35,399 nucleotides of DNA from assembly GCA_002369295.1 (NCBI GenBank), contig DFDR01000233.1:1-35399 (forward strand). The letters run 5' to 3'. Numbering within the stretch: position 1 is the first letter of the stretch; each line of letters begins with the position of its first letter. Origin of the DNA: Desulfovibrionaceae bacterium UBA3823. GTDB lineage: Bacteria > Desulfobacterota > Desulfovibrionia > Desulfovibrionales > Desulfovibrionaceae. The notes below the pieces were generated by a model, which made no database searches, was not told where the DNA came from, and worked only from the letters and a program-made list of their open reading frames with translations. Of the stretch, positions 24,947-33,653 are shown piece by piece. The translations under genes were made by a program, and so were the position numbers.

Positions 24947-25468
24947 ATGGAAAAGCAGCTGACCTGCCCCCTGTGCAAGGGGAGCTTCCCCGTTTTCGCC
25001 AACCCAGCGCCCACGACGGACGTTATCATCCACGGGCCCGGCGGGCGCGTCGTGCTCATAGCCCGCAGGAACGAACCCCTCGGCTGGGCCCTTCCCGGCG
25101 GCTTCGTCGACGAGGGCGAGTACGTGGAGGACGCGGCCCGCAGGGAGATGCAGGAGGAGACCGGCCTCGACGTGGTGCTCGAGGGCCTGCTCGGCGTCTA
25201 TTCGAGGCCCGACCGCGATCCGAGGCGCCACACCCAGACCACCGTCTTTGTGGGCGTTGCCACCGATCCGGCCGCGCTCAAGGCCGGCGACGACGCAGGC
25301 GATGCCGTCTGGACCGATCCGGCTTGTCCGCCGTCGCCCCTGTGCTTCGACCACGCCCGCATGCTTGCCGACTACCTCGAGTACCGCGCCGGCCGGCGCG
25401 CCCTGGCGTCGCTTTCCACCGACTGGCTCGCCACGCCCCAGGGAAGGACCGGCGGCAGGAAGGCGTAG
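24947..25468 (+). CDS. NUDIX hydrolase
   Basis: The 173-residue protein opens with a CPLC knuckle and contains a full Nudix box, GGFVDEGEYVEDAARREM continuing QEETGL (GX5EX7REUXEEXGU), at about residues 50-72. These enzymes cleave nucleoside diphosphates linked to another moiety; the pattern of preceding LIARRNEPLGWALPGG suits the ADP-ribose pyrophosphatase-like group, but the substrate is open. AAGGAGG precedes the ATG. The nadE gene follows after 76 bases, and a link to NAD turnover is attractive but unproven. Confidence 0.92.
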   Translation: MEKQLTCPLCKGSFPVFANPAPTTDVIIHGPGGRVVLIARRNEPLGWALPGGFVDEGEYVEDAARREMQEETGLDVVLEGLLGVYSRPDRDPRRHTQTTVFVGVATDPAALKAGDDAGDAVWTDPACPPSPLCFDHARMLADYLEYRAGRRALASLSTDWLATPQGRTGGRKA

Positions 25469-25544
25469 CTGAGCTTCGCTTCCCCGCACCGCTTCCCCCG
25501 CCCCTTTTTCAGCGCCGGCCGCGGCCGGTGTCCCGGAGGTTTCC

Positions 25545-27191
25545 ATGATCACAGCCCTGCTGCAGTGCAATCCCGTCACCGGCGACATCCGGGGCAACGT
25601 GGAGATGATTTCCCAGGCCGTGCGCGACGCGGCCGCCAGATCCCCCCAGGTCAACCTCTGCGTGACGCCCGAGCTGGCCCTCTCCGGCGTCAATCCCGGC
25701 GACTACCTTTCCATGAACGACTTCGTCGAAGGCTGCCGGAAGGGGCTGGACATGCTGGCCGAGCGCTTCAGGGACGGCCCCGATCTGCTCGTGGGGGCGC
25801 CCGTGGTGAGCGTCTACAACGCCTCCCTGCTCAGCAACGCGGCCGTCCACGTTCACGGCGGCGGCTGGGACGTGGTCTCGCGCAAGATCCGCCCCAAGAG
25901 CAGCCGCGACCCCGAAGCGCGCTTCTTCGACCGCGGCGTCACCTGCGGCATGCTCACCGTCGAAGGCTGGCGCCTCGGCGTGGTGCTGTGCGAAGCCGAC
26001 ACCGAGGCGGAGTTCTGGACCGTGCAGGGCACGGACCACAACCCCCTGCTCGACCTCATCGCCCGCGGCGTGGACGGCCTGGTCTACATGGCTGCCGTGC
26101 CCTACACCATGGGCACCCGCGCCGAGGCCGAGGCCGTGCTCACCCACGTGGCCGCCCGCCACCACGTCCATCTGCTCAGCGTCAACGCCGTCGGCGGCAA
26201 CGACGGCCTCGTCTATGCCGGCCAGAGCCTGGCCCTCGACCCCACGGGCCTCGTCTACGCCAGAGGGCGCTCCTTCGAGGAGGACGTGCTCGTGGTGGAC
26301 ATGGCCGAAGGAAACGCCCCCGTGGCGGACGTCCCCGCCTGCTGGGAGGCGGGCGTGCTCGGCGCGCTCACCCTGGGCACCCGCGACTTCGTGCACAAGT
26401 GCGGCGTTTCGCGCGCCGTCCTCGCCCTGTCCGGCGGCATGGACTCGGCCCTCGTGCTCGCCGTTGCCGTCGATGCCCTGGGCGCGGACAACGTCACTGC
26501 CGTGCTCATGCCCTCGCCCTATTCCAGCAGGGGCTCGGTCGACGATTCCGTCAAGCTTGCCGGCAACCTCGGCGTCAGGTACGCCGTCGTGCCCATCGAG
26601 CCCATGATGCAGGCCTTCGCCGGCGCCATGAAGCCCTGCCTCGACCTCTTCGAAACCTACGAGGGGGACTTCACCTTCGAGAACATTCAGGCCCGCATCC
26701 GGGGCACCCTGATTTCCTCCCTGGCCAACCGCGCCAGGGCCCTGGTGCTCAACACCGGCAACAAAAGCGAGGGCGCCGTCGGCTACTCCACCCTCTACGG
26801 CGACGCCGTGGGCGCGCTCGGCGTCATTGCCGACCTCACCAAGACCCAGGTCTACCAGGTGGCCGAGTGGTACAACAAGGCCAAGGGGCGGGAGGTCATT
26901 CCCCGCGCCATCTTCGAGAAGGCGCCGTCCGCCGAGTTGCGGCCGGGCCAGAAGGACTCCGACACCATTCCGCCCTACGACGAGCTCGACCCCATCATCG
27001 AGGCCGTCATCTCGGCCGAGTCCCGCGTGCCGGCAGGCGATCTCGGCCCCCGCGCCGAAGAGGTGCGCACCCGCATCTTCCGCGCCGAGTTCAAGCGCCG
27101 CCAGGAGCCCCAGCCCCTCTACGTGAGCCAGCGCCCCTTCGGCAGGGCCTGGTCGGTGCCCCTGGCCGGCCGCTTCCGCCTGCCCGAGTAG
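25545..27191 (+). CDS. nadE: Glutamine-dependent NAD+ synthetase
   Basis: The 548-residue two-domain enzyme makes NAD+ from nicotinate adenine dinucleotide, ATP and glutamine. The N-terminal nitrilase-type glutaminase domain keeps its triad: Glu43 in TPELALSG, a Lys at 114 or 118 in SRKIRPKS, and Cys149 in VVLCEAD. The synthetase domain begins near 290 with the P-loop SGGMDS (296-301) and has NTGNKSEGAVGYSTLYGD and the KAPSAELRPGQKDSD segment. GGAGG precedes the ATG. With nadD at 33653 the window carries two late NAD-synthesis genes that are not adjacent. Confidence 0.96.
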   Translation: MITALLQCNPVTGDIRGNVEMISQAVRDAAARSPQVNLCVTPELALSGVNPGDYLSMNDFVEGCRKGLDMLAERFRDGPDLLVGAPVVSVYNASLLSNAAVHVHGGGWDVVSRKIRPKSSRDPEARFFDRGVTCGMLTVEGWRLGVVLCEADTEAEFWTVQGTDHNPLLDLIARGVDGLVYMAAVPYTMGTRAEAEAVLTHVAARHHVHLLSVNAVGGNDGLVYAGQSLALDPTGLVYARGRSFEEDVLVVDMAEGNAPVADVPACWEAGVLGALTLGTRDFVHKCGVSRAVLALSGGMDSALVLAVAVDALGADNVTAVLMPSPYSSRGSVDDSVKLAGNLGVRYAVVPIEPMMQAFAGAMKPCLDLFETYEGDFTFENIQARIRGTLISSLANRARALVLNTGNKSEGAVGYSTLYGDAVGALGVIADLTKTQVYQVAEWYNKAKGREVIPRAIFEKAPSAELRPGQKDSDTIPPYDELDPIIEAVISAESRVPAGDLGPRAEEVRTRIFRAEFKRRQEPQPLYVSQRPFGRAWSVPLAGRFRLPE

Positions 27192-27287
27192 CGCGGCAGG
27201 CATCCCCGCACCGGAGCTTGAAGCCTGCGTGAGGCTGGTGTAGGAACGTTCACTTTTCACGACAGACATCCTCAGGAGGGATTTCCA

Positions 27288-28271
27288 ATGGCTGAAGCAC
27301 CAGAAAAAAATCTAGCTATGGACATCGTCCGCATCACCGAAGCCGCGGCGCTTGCCTCGGCGCGCTGGCTCGGCCGCGGCGCCAAGGAGTCCGGCGACGG
27401 CGCGGCCGTCGAGGCCATGCGCAACAGCTTCACCACGCTGCACATCGACGGCGTCGTGGTCATCGGCGAGGGCGAGAAGGACAAGGCCCCCATGCTCTAC
27501 ACCGGCGAGAAGGTGGGCATGGGCGACGGCCCGGTCCTCGACGTGGCCGTCGATCCCGTGGAGGGCACCAACCTGCTCGCCTACGGCCGTCCCAACGCCA
27601 TCTCCGTCATGGGCGTGGCCCCCCGCGGCTCCATGTTCAGCCTTGACCGCTCCTTCTACATGCAGAAGCTCGTCGTTGGCGCCGAGGCCAAGGACGTCGT
27701 CGATCTCGACGCGCCCGTCGACGTGAACCTGGAGCGCGTGGCCAAGGCGCTCGGCAAGAAGGTCAGCGACCTCGTGGTCTTCGTCCTCGACAAGCCCCGC
27801 CACGCCAAGCTCATCGAAGACATCCGCAAGGCCGGTGCCCGCATCACGCTTGCCACCGACGGCGACGTGGCCGGCGCCCTCATGGCCGCCGATCCGCGCA
27901 GCGAAGTCGATATCATGATGGGCACCGGCGGCACCCCCGAGGGCGTCATCACCGCCTGTGCCCTCAGGGGCCTCGGCGGCCAGATCCTCGGCCGCCTCGA
28001 TCCCCAGTCCTATCCCGAGAAGGAAGCCATCCAGAACGCCGGCTGGGATCTGCGCGAGATGCTCTCCACCAGCGATCTGGTCAAGAGCGACGACTGCTTC
28101 TTCGCCGCCACCGGCATCTCGGGCGGCGACTTCCTCCACGGCGTGCGCTATTCCGGCCGCCATGCCATCACCCACTCCATGGTGCTCAGAGGCAAGACCG
28201 GCACGATACGCTACGTGGAGTCCTTCCACGACATCAACCGCCTGCGCCAGCTCAGCGCCGTGGCCTACTAG
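27288..28271 (+). CDS. glpX: Class II fructose-1,6-bisphosphatase
   Basis: The 327-residue enzyme shows the GlpX motifs VVVIGEGEKDKAPML, DVAVDPVEGTN and MGTGGTPEGV, with metal-binding acidic residues in the first two. It hydrolyses fructose-1,6-bisphosphate in gluconeogenesis. A strong AGGAGGG lies upstream of the ATG. A weak promoter candidate, TTGAAG (27218) with TAGGAA (27241) 17 bases on, lies in the 96-base gap after nadE. A strong GC hairpin follows the gene. Confidence 0.95.
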   Translation: MAEAPEKNLAMDIVRITEAAALASARWLGRGAKESGDGAAVEAMRNSFTTLHIDGVVVIGEGEKDKAPMLYTGEKVGMGDGPVLDVAVDPVEGTNLLAYGRPNAISVMGVAPRGSMFSLDRSFYMQKLVVGAEAKDVVDLDAPVDVNLERVAKALGKKVSDLVVFVLDKPRHAKLIEDIRKAGARITLATDGDVAGALMAADPRSEVDIMMGTGGTPEGVITACALRGLGGQILGRLDPQSYPEKEAIQNAGWDLREMLSTSDLVKSDDCFFAATGISGGDFLHGVRYSGRHAITHSMVLRGKTGTIRYVESFHDINRLRQLSAVAY

Positions 28272-28318
28272 CGAAGGCCCCGGACAGCAGGGCGCGGGCG
28301 CGCCCAGCGCTTCCTGCC

Positions 28319-28351
28319 GCTCCGCCGGGCCGCGCCGCGGCCTGGCGGAGC
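28319..28351. repeat. Strong GC hairpin between glpX and the NagZ-like gene
   Basis: Arms GCTCCGCC (28319-28326) and GGCGGAGC (28344-28351) enclose a second complementary pair (GGCCG/CGGCC, 28328-28342). There is no T-run after it. It may protect the glpX message or partly terminate transcription before the next gene 33 bases on. Confidence 0.5.
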
Positions 28352-28383
28352 TCCCTCGTTTCCGGGACTTGCGGGGTGCATCC

Positions 28384-29517
28384 ATGCTCCAGCTGCTTCT
28401 TGTCCTTGCGGCCATTGTTCCGCTCCTGCTTCCCGCCCAGGCTCTGGGCGCCGACGGCAGGCCCTCCCTGGACCGCATGATCGGCTCCATGATCATGTGC
28501 GGCTTCCGGGGCGCCGAGCTTGCGCCGGACGATCCCGTGCGGCGCCTGCTCAAGGAGGGGCGTCTTGGCCACGTCATCCTCTTCGACCGCGACATGGCCG
28601 CCGGAGGCTCCCGCAACGTCGTCTCCAAGGCCCAGCTCAGGCGCCTGACGGACGATCTGCGCGCCGTCGCCGCAAGGCCTCTGCTCATCGCCGTCGATCA
28701 GGAAGGGGGCAGGGTGGCCCGGCTGCTGCCCAGGCACGGCTTTGCCCCGATTCCCTCCGCCAAAGCCATGGGGCAGGACACGCCCGCCGCGACGGAGCGC
28801 CTTGCCCTCGGCCTGGGCCGCGAGCTCAGGGAGGCCGGCATCAACCTGGACTTCGCGCCGGTCGTGGACATCGATGCCGCAAAAGCCCCGCGCGTCTCCC
28901 TGGTCGCCAGCCAGGAGCGCTGCTTCGGCCGGGATCCCGAACTGGCCTCCCGCCATGCCCTGGCCTTCGGCGCGGGGCTCGCCAAGGCTGGCATCGTCCC
29001 CTGTCTCAAGCATTTTCCGGGCCTTGGCTGCGCTTCCGGCGACACCCATCTCGGGCGCACCGACATCACCGCCTGCTTCGACAGACCCCGCGATCTGCTC
29101 CCCTACCGCATGGCTGCCGCCCAGGGCTGGCCCGGCATGGTCATGGTCAGCCACGCCGACTGCGCAAGCCTCGATCCCGACCGTCCGGCATCCCTGTCCC
29201 GCGCCGTCGTCGAAGGCCTCCTGCGGGGCCAGATAGGCTGGCAGGGCGTCGTCGTGAGCGACGATCTGCAGATGCGGGCCGTGGCGGACCACTACGCCCT
29301 GGAAGAAGCCGTGCGCCTTGCCGTGGACGCCGGCGTGGACATCCTGCTTTTTGGCAACAACCTGCACTGGGATCCCGACATGGCGGAGCGCGCCTTCACG
29401 GCGCTGCGCCGCCTGGTCGATTCCGGCGCCGTGCCTCAAGCCCGCATCGAAGCCTCGTGGCTTCGCATCCAGAACCTGCTGAACCGGCTGGAACGCGCCG
29501 GACAGGCAGGCTTGTAG
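28384..29517 (+). CDS. Secreted NagZ-like beta-N-acetylhexosaminidase (glycoside hydrolase family 3)
   Basis: The 377-residue protein has a signal peptide (MLQLLLVLAAIVPLLLPAQALG) and one GH3 catalytic domain. NagZ signatures are present: VDQEGGRVARL, the His/Asp dyad loop KHFPGLGCASGDTH, and the nucleophile Asp in VVVSDDLQM. NagZ enzymes remove GlcNAc from muropeptides. E. coli NagZ is cytoplasmic, whereas this one appears exported, as in several other bacteria, so it would act in the periplasm. GGGGTG lies before the ATG. The following small secreted protein starts 31 bases later. Confidence 0.9.
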   Translation: MLQLLLVLAAIVPLLLPAQALGADGRPSLDRMIGSMIMCGFRGAELAPDDPVRRLLKEGRLGHVILFDRDMAAGGSRNVVSKAQLRRLTDDLRAVAARPLLIAVDQEGGRVARLLPRHGFAPIPSAKAMGQDTPAATERLALGLGRELREAGINLDFAPVVDIDAAKAPRVSLVASQERCFGRDPELASRHALAFGAGLAKAGIVPCLKHFPGLGCASGDTHLGRTDITACFDRPRDLLPYRMAAAQGWPGMVMVSHADCASLDPDRPASLSRAVVEGLLRGQIGWQGVVVSDDLQMRAVADHYALEEAVRLAVDAGVDILLFGNNLHWDPDMAERAFTALRRLVDSGAVPQARIEASWLRIQNLLNRLERAGQAGL

Positions 29518-29548
29518 CCCGCGCGGACCCCGCGCAAGGAAGACGACT

Positions 29549-30082
29549 ATGCAGTACACGCTCAACGCCCTGGCCAGGGGAACCCTGGCGCTGGCCTGCC
29601 TTACCCTCTGCCTGGCCCAGCCGGCCCCCTGCGCGGGACCGAAGCAGAAGGCGCCGAAGCCTGCGCCCAGCCAGGCCGCGCCAGTGCCGGGCAAGGCCTT
29701 CGACGTCTACCGGGGCCAGCCCGACATGACAGAGGACGAGATCGTGCGCTTTGCCGGCGACATCGGGAGCTTCCGCTCCTGGAGCAGGGCGACGGGCGAA
29801 GAGGCGCATCCGGCGCTTGCCGGCGGAAAGCCGGGCTTCGTCTATTCGGCCGCGGCATCCTCCTGGGCCTCGTCCCGAGGCTGGGACCCCGTGCGCTTCT
29901 TCTGCGTCATGGGGCGCACGGCCGCTGCCATGGCCATCGTTTCCGAAGGCGGCGACCTCAAGTCCCGCCCCCGCGACATGCCTGCCGTTTCCGAGAAGGA
30001 GTGCGGGCTTGTCCGCAGGCATCTGGGCGAGCTGCTGCGGGCTGCCAGCGGCGGAGACGCGCCCAAGCCCAAGTCCCGCTAG
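29549..30082 (+). CDS. Small secreted protein of unknown function
   Basis: The 177-residue product has a signal peptide (hydrophobic GTLALACLTLCLAQPAPCAG), a Pro/Lys/Ala-rich linker, and a compact domain from about residue 50 to 165 with FDVYRGQPDMTEDEIVRFAGD at its start and two Cys (CVMGRT, ECGLVRRH). I do not recognise the family. AAGGAAG precedes the ATG. Close spacing to the NagZ-like gene suggests co-transcription and an envelope role. A long hairpin follows 24 bases after its stop. Confidence 0.75.
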   Translation: MQYTLNALARGTLALACLTLCLAQPAPCAGPKQKAPKPAPSQAAPVPGKAFDVYRGQPDMTEDEIVRFAGDIGSFRSWSRATGEEAHPALAGGKPGFVYSAAASSWASSRGWDPVRFFCVMGRTAAAMAIVSEGGDLKSRPRDMPAVSEKECGLVRRHLGELLRAASGGDAPKPKSR

Positions 30083-30410
30083 GGATACGCTGAACAATGC
30101 ATCATCGGCTCGACTGCTCCTTGACATTTCAAGGAGCTAGTCGAGCCATCTCGCTGAAAAACGCCTATTATCAGTGCGTCCCTCGGGGAGCTGACCCCTC
30201 GGATGCCTGTCGCCTCCGCACGGGGAGGAAGAGGCACGGCTGCGTGACCAGGCGCCCTTCTGTCGGGCGTCGCCGGCCTCGCCCTGCCGCGAGCTGGTCC
30301 AGTCATGAACCGGCCCTGTTCGGCCTGGCGCGGCGCTCGCCCCGCTGGGCCTGGTGGGCCTGGACGATCTGGACGAGCTGGCCCGGCCTGGCTGGCCTGA
30401 TCTTTCGCGG
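30083..30410. other. Spacer between convergent genes
   Basis: These 328 bases separate the convergent genes ending at 30082 and 30411. The left part is AT-richer and holds the long inverted repeat at 30107-30147. The right part (about 30335-30400) is low-complexity, with degenerate units built on GGCCTGG/CTGGAC. ORFs of about 105-150 codons cross it but show no family resemblance or ribosome sites, so I do not call a gene. Confidence 0.5.
30107..30147. repeat. Long inverted repeat (18-bp stem, four-base loop)
   Basis: The left arm at 30107-30124 starts GGCTCGACT and continues GCTCCTTGA; the right arm at 30129-30147 is its complement apart from one extra T at 30138. The loop is CATT. No T-run follows on either strand. 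It lies between two convergent genes, 24 bases after one stop, so a bidirectional 3'-end or transcription-stopping role is the simplest reading. TTGACA occurs at its apex (30121-30126). Confidence 0.7.
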
Positions 30411-32204
30411 TTAGTCGCCCTGCTTCTGGGCACCCTGCTTCTGGGTGGCATCGGCCTCGCCCCAGTGGGCCGCCATGAGCTGGCTTCCGAGATCGTCGTC
30501 CATGCCGTAGCGCTTTCGGAAGGCGTCCTGGCTGTCGGAGTCGCCGATGAGGTACAGCTTGTCGCCCATCCTGAAGACGTAGGTGGCAACGGGATTGACG
30601 GTCACCGAGCCGTCTTCGCTGTGCACGGCGAGCACGCTGCAGCGGGTGTTGTTGCGTATGCCACTTTCCTTGAGGGTCTTGCCGGCGAGGCGTCCGTGCA
30701 CAGTGTAGCAGAACACGGCCAGGCGCTCGTTGAGCATGATCATGCTGTCCGGGGAGAGCAGGTTGACCACGGTGGAGCTCACGAGCGAGGAGAGCGAGAG
30801 CACGAGATCTGCGCCGGCCGAGTGCAGGCCGCTCACGTTGCGGTCCAGCGAGGCGCGCGAGATGATCTGGGCGTCTGGGCGCAGCTTGCGGCAGTAGATG
30901 GTGAGGTAGATGTTGGAGTCGTCGTCGTGGGTGGTGACGATGATGGAGGGTGCCGTGCGGATGCCGGCCTGCTCCAGCACGTTGAGATCCGCGGCGTCGC
31001 CGCAGACGATGGGGGTTGATCCCACCTTGAGGTTGGGCTTCTTGTCCACGATGATGCAGGGAATCTCGCGTCTGGACAGGCTTCTGGCCACGGCAACGCC
31101 CACGCGGCCGGCACCGAGGATGATGGCTGCCTGCTGGTTTTCCGGCACGCTGTCGGCCTGGCTCACCAGGCGGTTGAAGGCTTCAAGCTGTTCGTCGGTG
31201 CCGGCGACGACGAGCACGGTCGAGTTGGTGAAGACCGTGTCCAGGCGGGGCAGGGAGAAGATGCCGCGTTCCCAGACGCCGACCACGTTGACGCCGGTGT
31301 CGTGGCGCAGGGCGCTCTGCAGCAGCGTCTTGCCGGCAAGCGGGGTGCGCATGACGGGCGCCTCGCCGATGCAGATGCGCCCGAAGCGGCCGAGCACGCT
31401 GAGGCGGCGGCTGGGCTTGATGACGCGCCTGGCGAGCGCCTCGCCGAGCAGGCTGTAGAAGTGGAAGCAGCGCGAGCAGCCCGCCATGCGCAGGACGTCT
31501 CTGGCCGCCAGCTGGGCCACGCCCGTCACGATGGTGAGCTTGGGCGCCGCCTCGCGGGCCGAGAAGACGACGTTGCAGCTGCGCACGTCCGAGTCGAGGA
31601 CCACGAGCTGGGCTGCCTTGTCGGCCTGCAGGCGGCGGTAGGTTTCGGGGTTGTCGTGCCAGCCGAGCACGGCATTGAAGCCCTGGTCGATGAAGGCCAG
31701 GGCCTTCTGGGTGTCGTCGCAGATGAGGATGGTCTCGACGCCGACGCGGCCGAGGGCGAGCGCCAGATCCAGGGCTATGGGATCGGTGCCGGCGATGAGC
31801 ACGTGGCCGGCCGTCTCCGGCGGCAGCGACCGCGGCACCCGCTCCTTCTTCTGCCGCTCCAGCCATGGTTGGTAGATGTGCTGGATGAAGGTGAAGGGCA
31901 GGATCACCATGAAGAAGAGTATGCCGAAGAGCAGAACCAGAATGGAGAAGGCTCGGCCGAGGTCCGTCGTGAAGGTGATGTCGCCGAAGCCGAGGGTCGT
32001 CATGACCGTGAGCGACCAGTACAGGCCCGTCAGCCAGGAGTGCTGCTGGCCCTCGTAGAGCATGATGTATCGGAAGGCGATGCTGAAGACCGCAAGCGAC
32101 AGGATGAGGATGACCGCGAAGAGCCGCACGGAGGATGCGTGCTTTCTGGCCGCGCCCTTGGACATGAGGGTCATCAGCATCTCAAGGGGAAGAAATTTCA
32201 TCAT
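30411..32204 (-). CDS. Two-transmembrane K+ channel with tandem RCK/TrkA domains
   Basis: The 597-residue protein has TM1 (about 27-48), a pore loop with selectivity filter TTLGFGD (69-75), TM2 (about 86-110), then two RCK-type Rossmann domains. The first (from about 133) has VLIAGTDPIALD in place of GxGxxG; the second (from about 358) has a classic AIILGAGRVGVAVA, followed by a TrkA-C domain near the C-terminus (VNPVATYVFRMGDKLYLIG). This layout is of the KefC/MthK-like ligand-gated channels. The start at 32204 has GGAG upstream; the longer frame to 32336 is unlikely. The tail ends in a direct repeat encoding QKQGAQKQG. It diverges from proA. Confidence 0.92.
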   Translation of the reverse strand: MMKFLPLEMLMTLMSKGAARKHASSVRLFAVILILSLAVFSIAFRYIMLYEGQQHSWLTGLYWSLTVMTTLGFGDITFTTDLGRAFSILVLLFGILFFMVILPFTFIQHIYQPWLERQKKERVPRSLPPETAGHVLIAGTDPIALDLALALGRVGVETILICDDTQKALAFIDQGFNAVLGWHDNPETYRRLQADKAAQLVVLDSDVRSCNVVFSAREAAPKLTIVTGVAQLAARDVLRMAGCSRCFHFYSLLGEALARRVIKPSRRLSVLGRFGRICIGEAPVMRTPLAGKTLLQSALRHDTGVNVVGVWERGIFSLPRLDTVFTNSTVLVVAGTDEQLEAFNRLVSQADSVPENQQAAIILGAGRVGVAVARSLSRREIPCIIVDKKPNLKVGSTPIVCGDAADLNVLEQAGIRTAPSIIVTTHDDDSNIYLTIYCRKLRPDAQIISRASLDRNVSGLHSAGADLVLSLSSLVSSTVVNLLSPDSMIMLNERLAVFCYTVHGRLAGKTLKESGIRNNTRCSVLAVHSEDGSVTVNPVATYVFRMGDKLYLIGDSDSQDAFRKRYGMDDDLGSQLMAAHWGEADATQKQGAQKQGD

Positions 32205-32396
32205 GCGTTGATGCTCCGGCAGGGGGGAGGGCGCCCGCGCCGTCGGCGCCGGGAAAGGCCCTGCCTGCCATATTCGGCCATATGGGCCTTGAGCGCAATG
32301 CAAAAGTTCCCGTCCAGATCCGGGCGCGGGGCGCATTGCGCAGGCCTGTGAAGTCGATTAAGGTTTTCGCCATATCTCCAAAGGAGGACGCCGCTT

Positions 32397-33653
32397 ATGG
32401 TATTCGACACGATACGCCAGATGGGCGAACGGGCCCGCCAGGCCTCCAGGCTCATGGCCAGCGCCAGCCCCAAGGCCAAAACGGACATGCTCTACGCCCT
32501 GGCCAGGCTGCTCATGGAGCACAGGAAGGACATCATTGCCGTCAACGCCAAAGACGTGGAGGATGCCCGCAAGCTCGGCCTCGATGCCCCCCGGCTTGAC
32601 CGCCTGACCCTCACGCCGGCCATTGTCGAAGAGATGCACAAGGCCTGCATCCACGTGGCCGAGATGCCCGATCCCATCGGTGCCATGGACCGCCAGTGGC
32701 AGCGCCCCAACGGCATCCTCGTCGGCAAGATGCGCGTGCCGCTCGGCGTCGTTGCCATGATCTACGAGGCCCGTCCCAACGTCACCGTCGATGCGGCCAT
32801 ACTCTGCCTCAAGGCCGGCAACGCCGTCATCCTGCGTGGCGGGCGCGAAGCCGTCAACTCCAACCGCTACCTCGCCTCCATGCTCCAGCAGGCGCTGCAG
32901 GAGGCCGGCCTTCCCGAAGACGCAGCCCAGCTCGTGCAGACCACGGACCACGCCGCCGTGACTGCCCTGTGCCGGCTCGACGAATTCGTCGATGTCATGA
33001 TCCCCCGCGGCGGCGAAGGCCTGGTGCGCACCGTCACGGAAGCGGCCACCATGCCCGTGCTCAAGCACTACAAGGGCATCTGCCACTGCTACGTCGATGC
33101 GTCTGCAGACCTCGACAAGGCGCTTGGCATCGTGTTCAACGGCAAGGTGCAGCGCCCGGGCGTGTGCAACGCCCTCGAGTGCCTCCTTGTCCACAGCGCC
33201 TGCGCCGAGGCCTTCCTGCCCATGGTCGCCGAGCGCCTCGGCAAGGCCGGCGTCGAGTTCCGCGCAGACCCGCGATCCCTGCCCCTGCTCGGTCCGACGG
33301 CCAGGGCCATGCAGCCCGACGACTGCGGCATGGAGTTCCACGACCTCATCCTCGCCGTGCGCGTCGTCGATTCCATGGACGAGGCCCTGGACCACATCGC
33401 CAGGTACAACTCGAACCACACCGAAGTCATCTGCACCAACGACCACGCCAACGCCATGCGCTTCCTCCGCGAGGCCGACGCCTCCATGGTGGGCGTCAAC
33501 GTCTCCACGCGCTTCAACGACGGCGGACAGCTCGGCCTCGGCGCGGAGATCGGCATCTCCACCTCCAAGCTGCACGCCTACGGCCCCATGGGCGTCATGG
33601 AGCTGACGACCACCAAGTTCGTGGTGCTGGGCGACGGCCAGGTGCGCGGCTGA
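32397..33653 (+). CDS. proA: Gamma-glutamyl phosphate reductase
   Basis: The 418-residue aldehyde-dehydrogenase-fold enzyme reduces glutamyl phosphate with NADPH in proline synthesis. It shows MRVPLGVVAMIYEARPNVTVD (in two parts), LKAGNAVILRGG, the catalytic Cys257 in RPGVCNALE, and the C-terminal GLGAEIGISTSKLHAYGPMG. A full AAAGGAGG lies upstream of the ATG. Kinase proB is not in the window. The divergent 192-base gap to the K+ channel gene contains CCATAT repeats near 32270-32285 but no clear promoter pair. The next gene starts within the stop (TGATG). Confidence 0.96.
   Translation: MVFDTIRQMGERARQASRLMASASPKAKTDMLYALARLLMEHRKDIIAVNAKDVEDARKLGLDAPRLDRLTLTPAIVEEMHKACIHVAEMPDPIGAMDRQWQRPNGILVGKMRVPLGVVAMIYEARPNVTVDAAILCLKAGNAVILRGGREAVNSNRYLASMLQQALQEAGLPEDAAQLVQTTDHAAVTALCRLDEFVDVMIPRGGEGLVRTVTEAATMPVLKHYKGICHCYVDASADLDKALGIVFNGKVQRPGVCNALECLLVHSACAEAFLPMVAERLGKAGVEFRADPRSLPLLGPTARAMQPDDCGMEFHDLILAVRVVDSMDEALDHIARYNSNHTEVICTNDHANAMRFLREADASMVGVNVSTRFNDGGQLGLGAEIGISTSKLHAYGPMGVMELTTTKFVVLGDGQVRG

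Noticed and set aside
30097..30414. 105-codon open frame over the convergent spacer
   Set aside because: It starts inside the long inverted repeat region, has no ribosome site and gives a Trp/Arg/Pro-rich product typical of chance frames.
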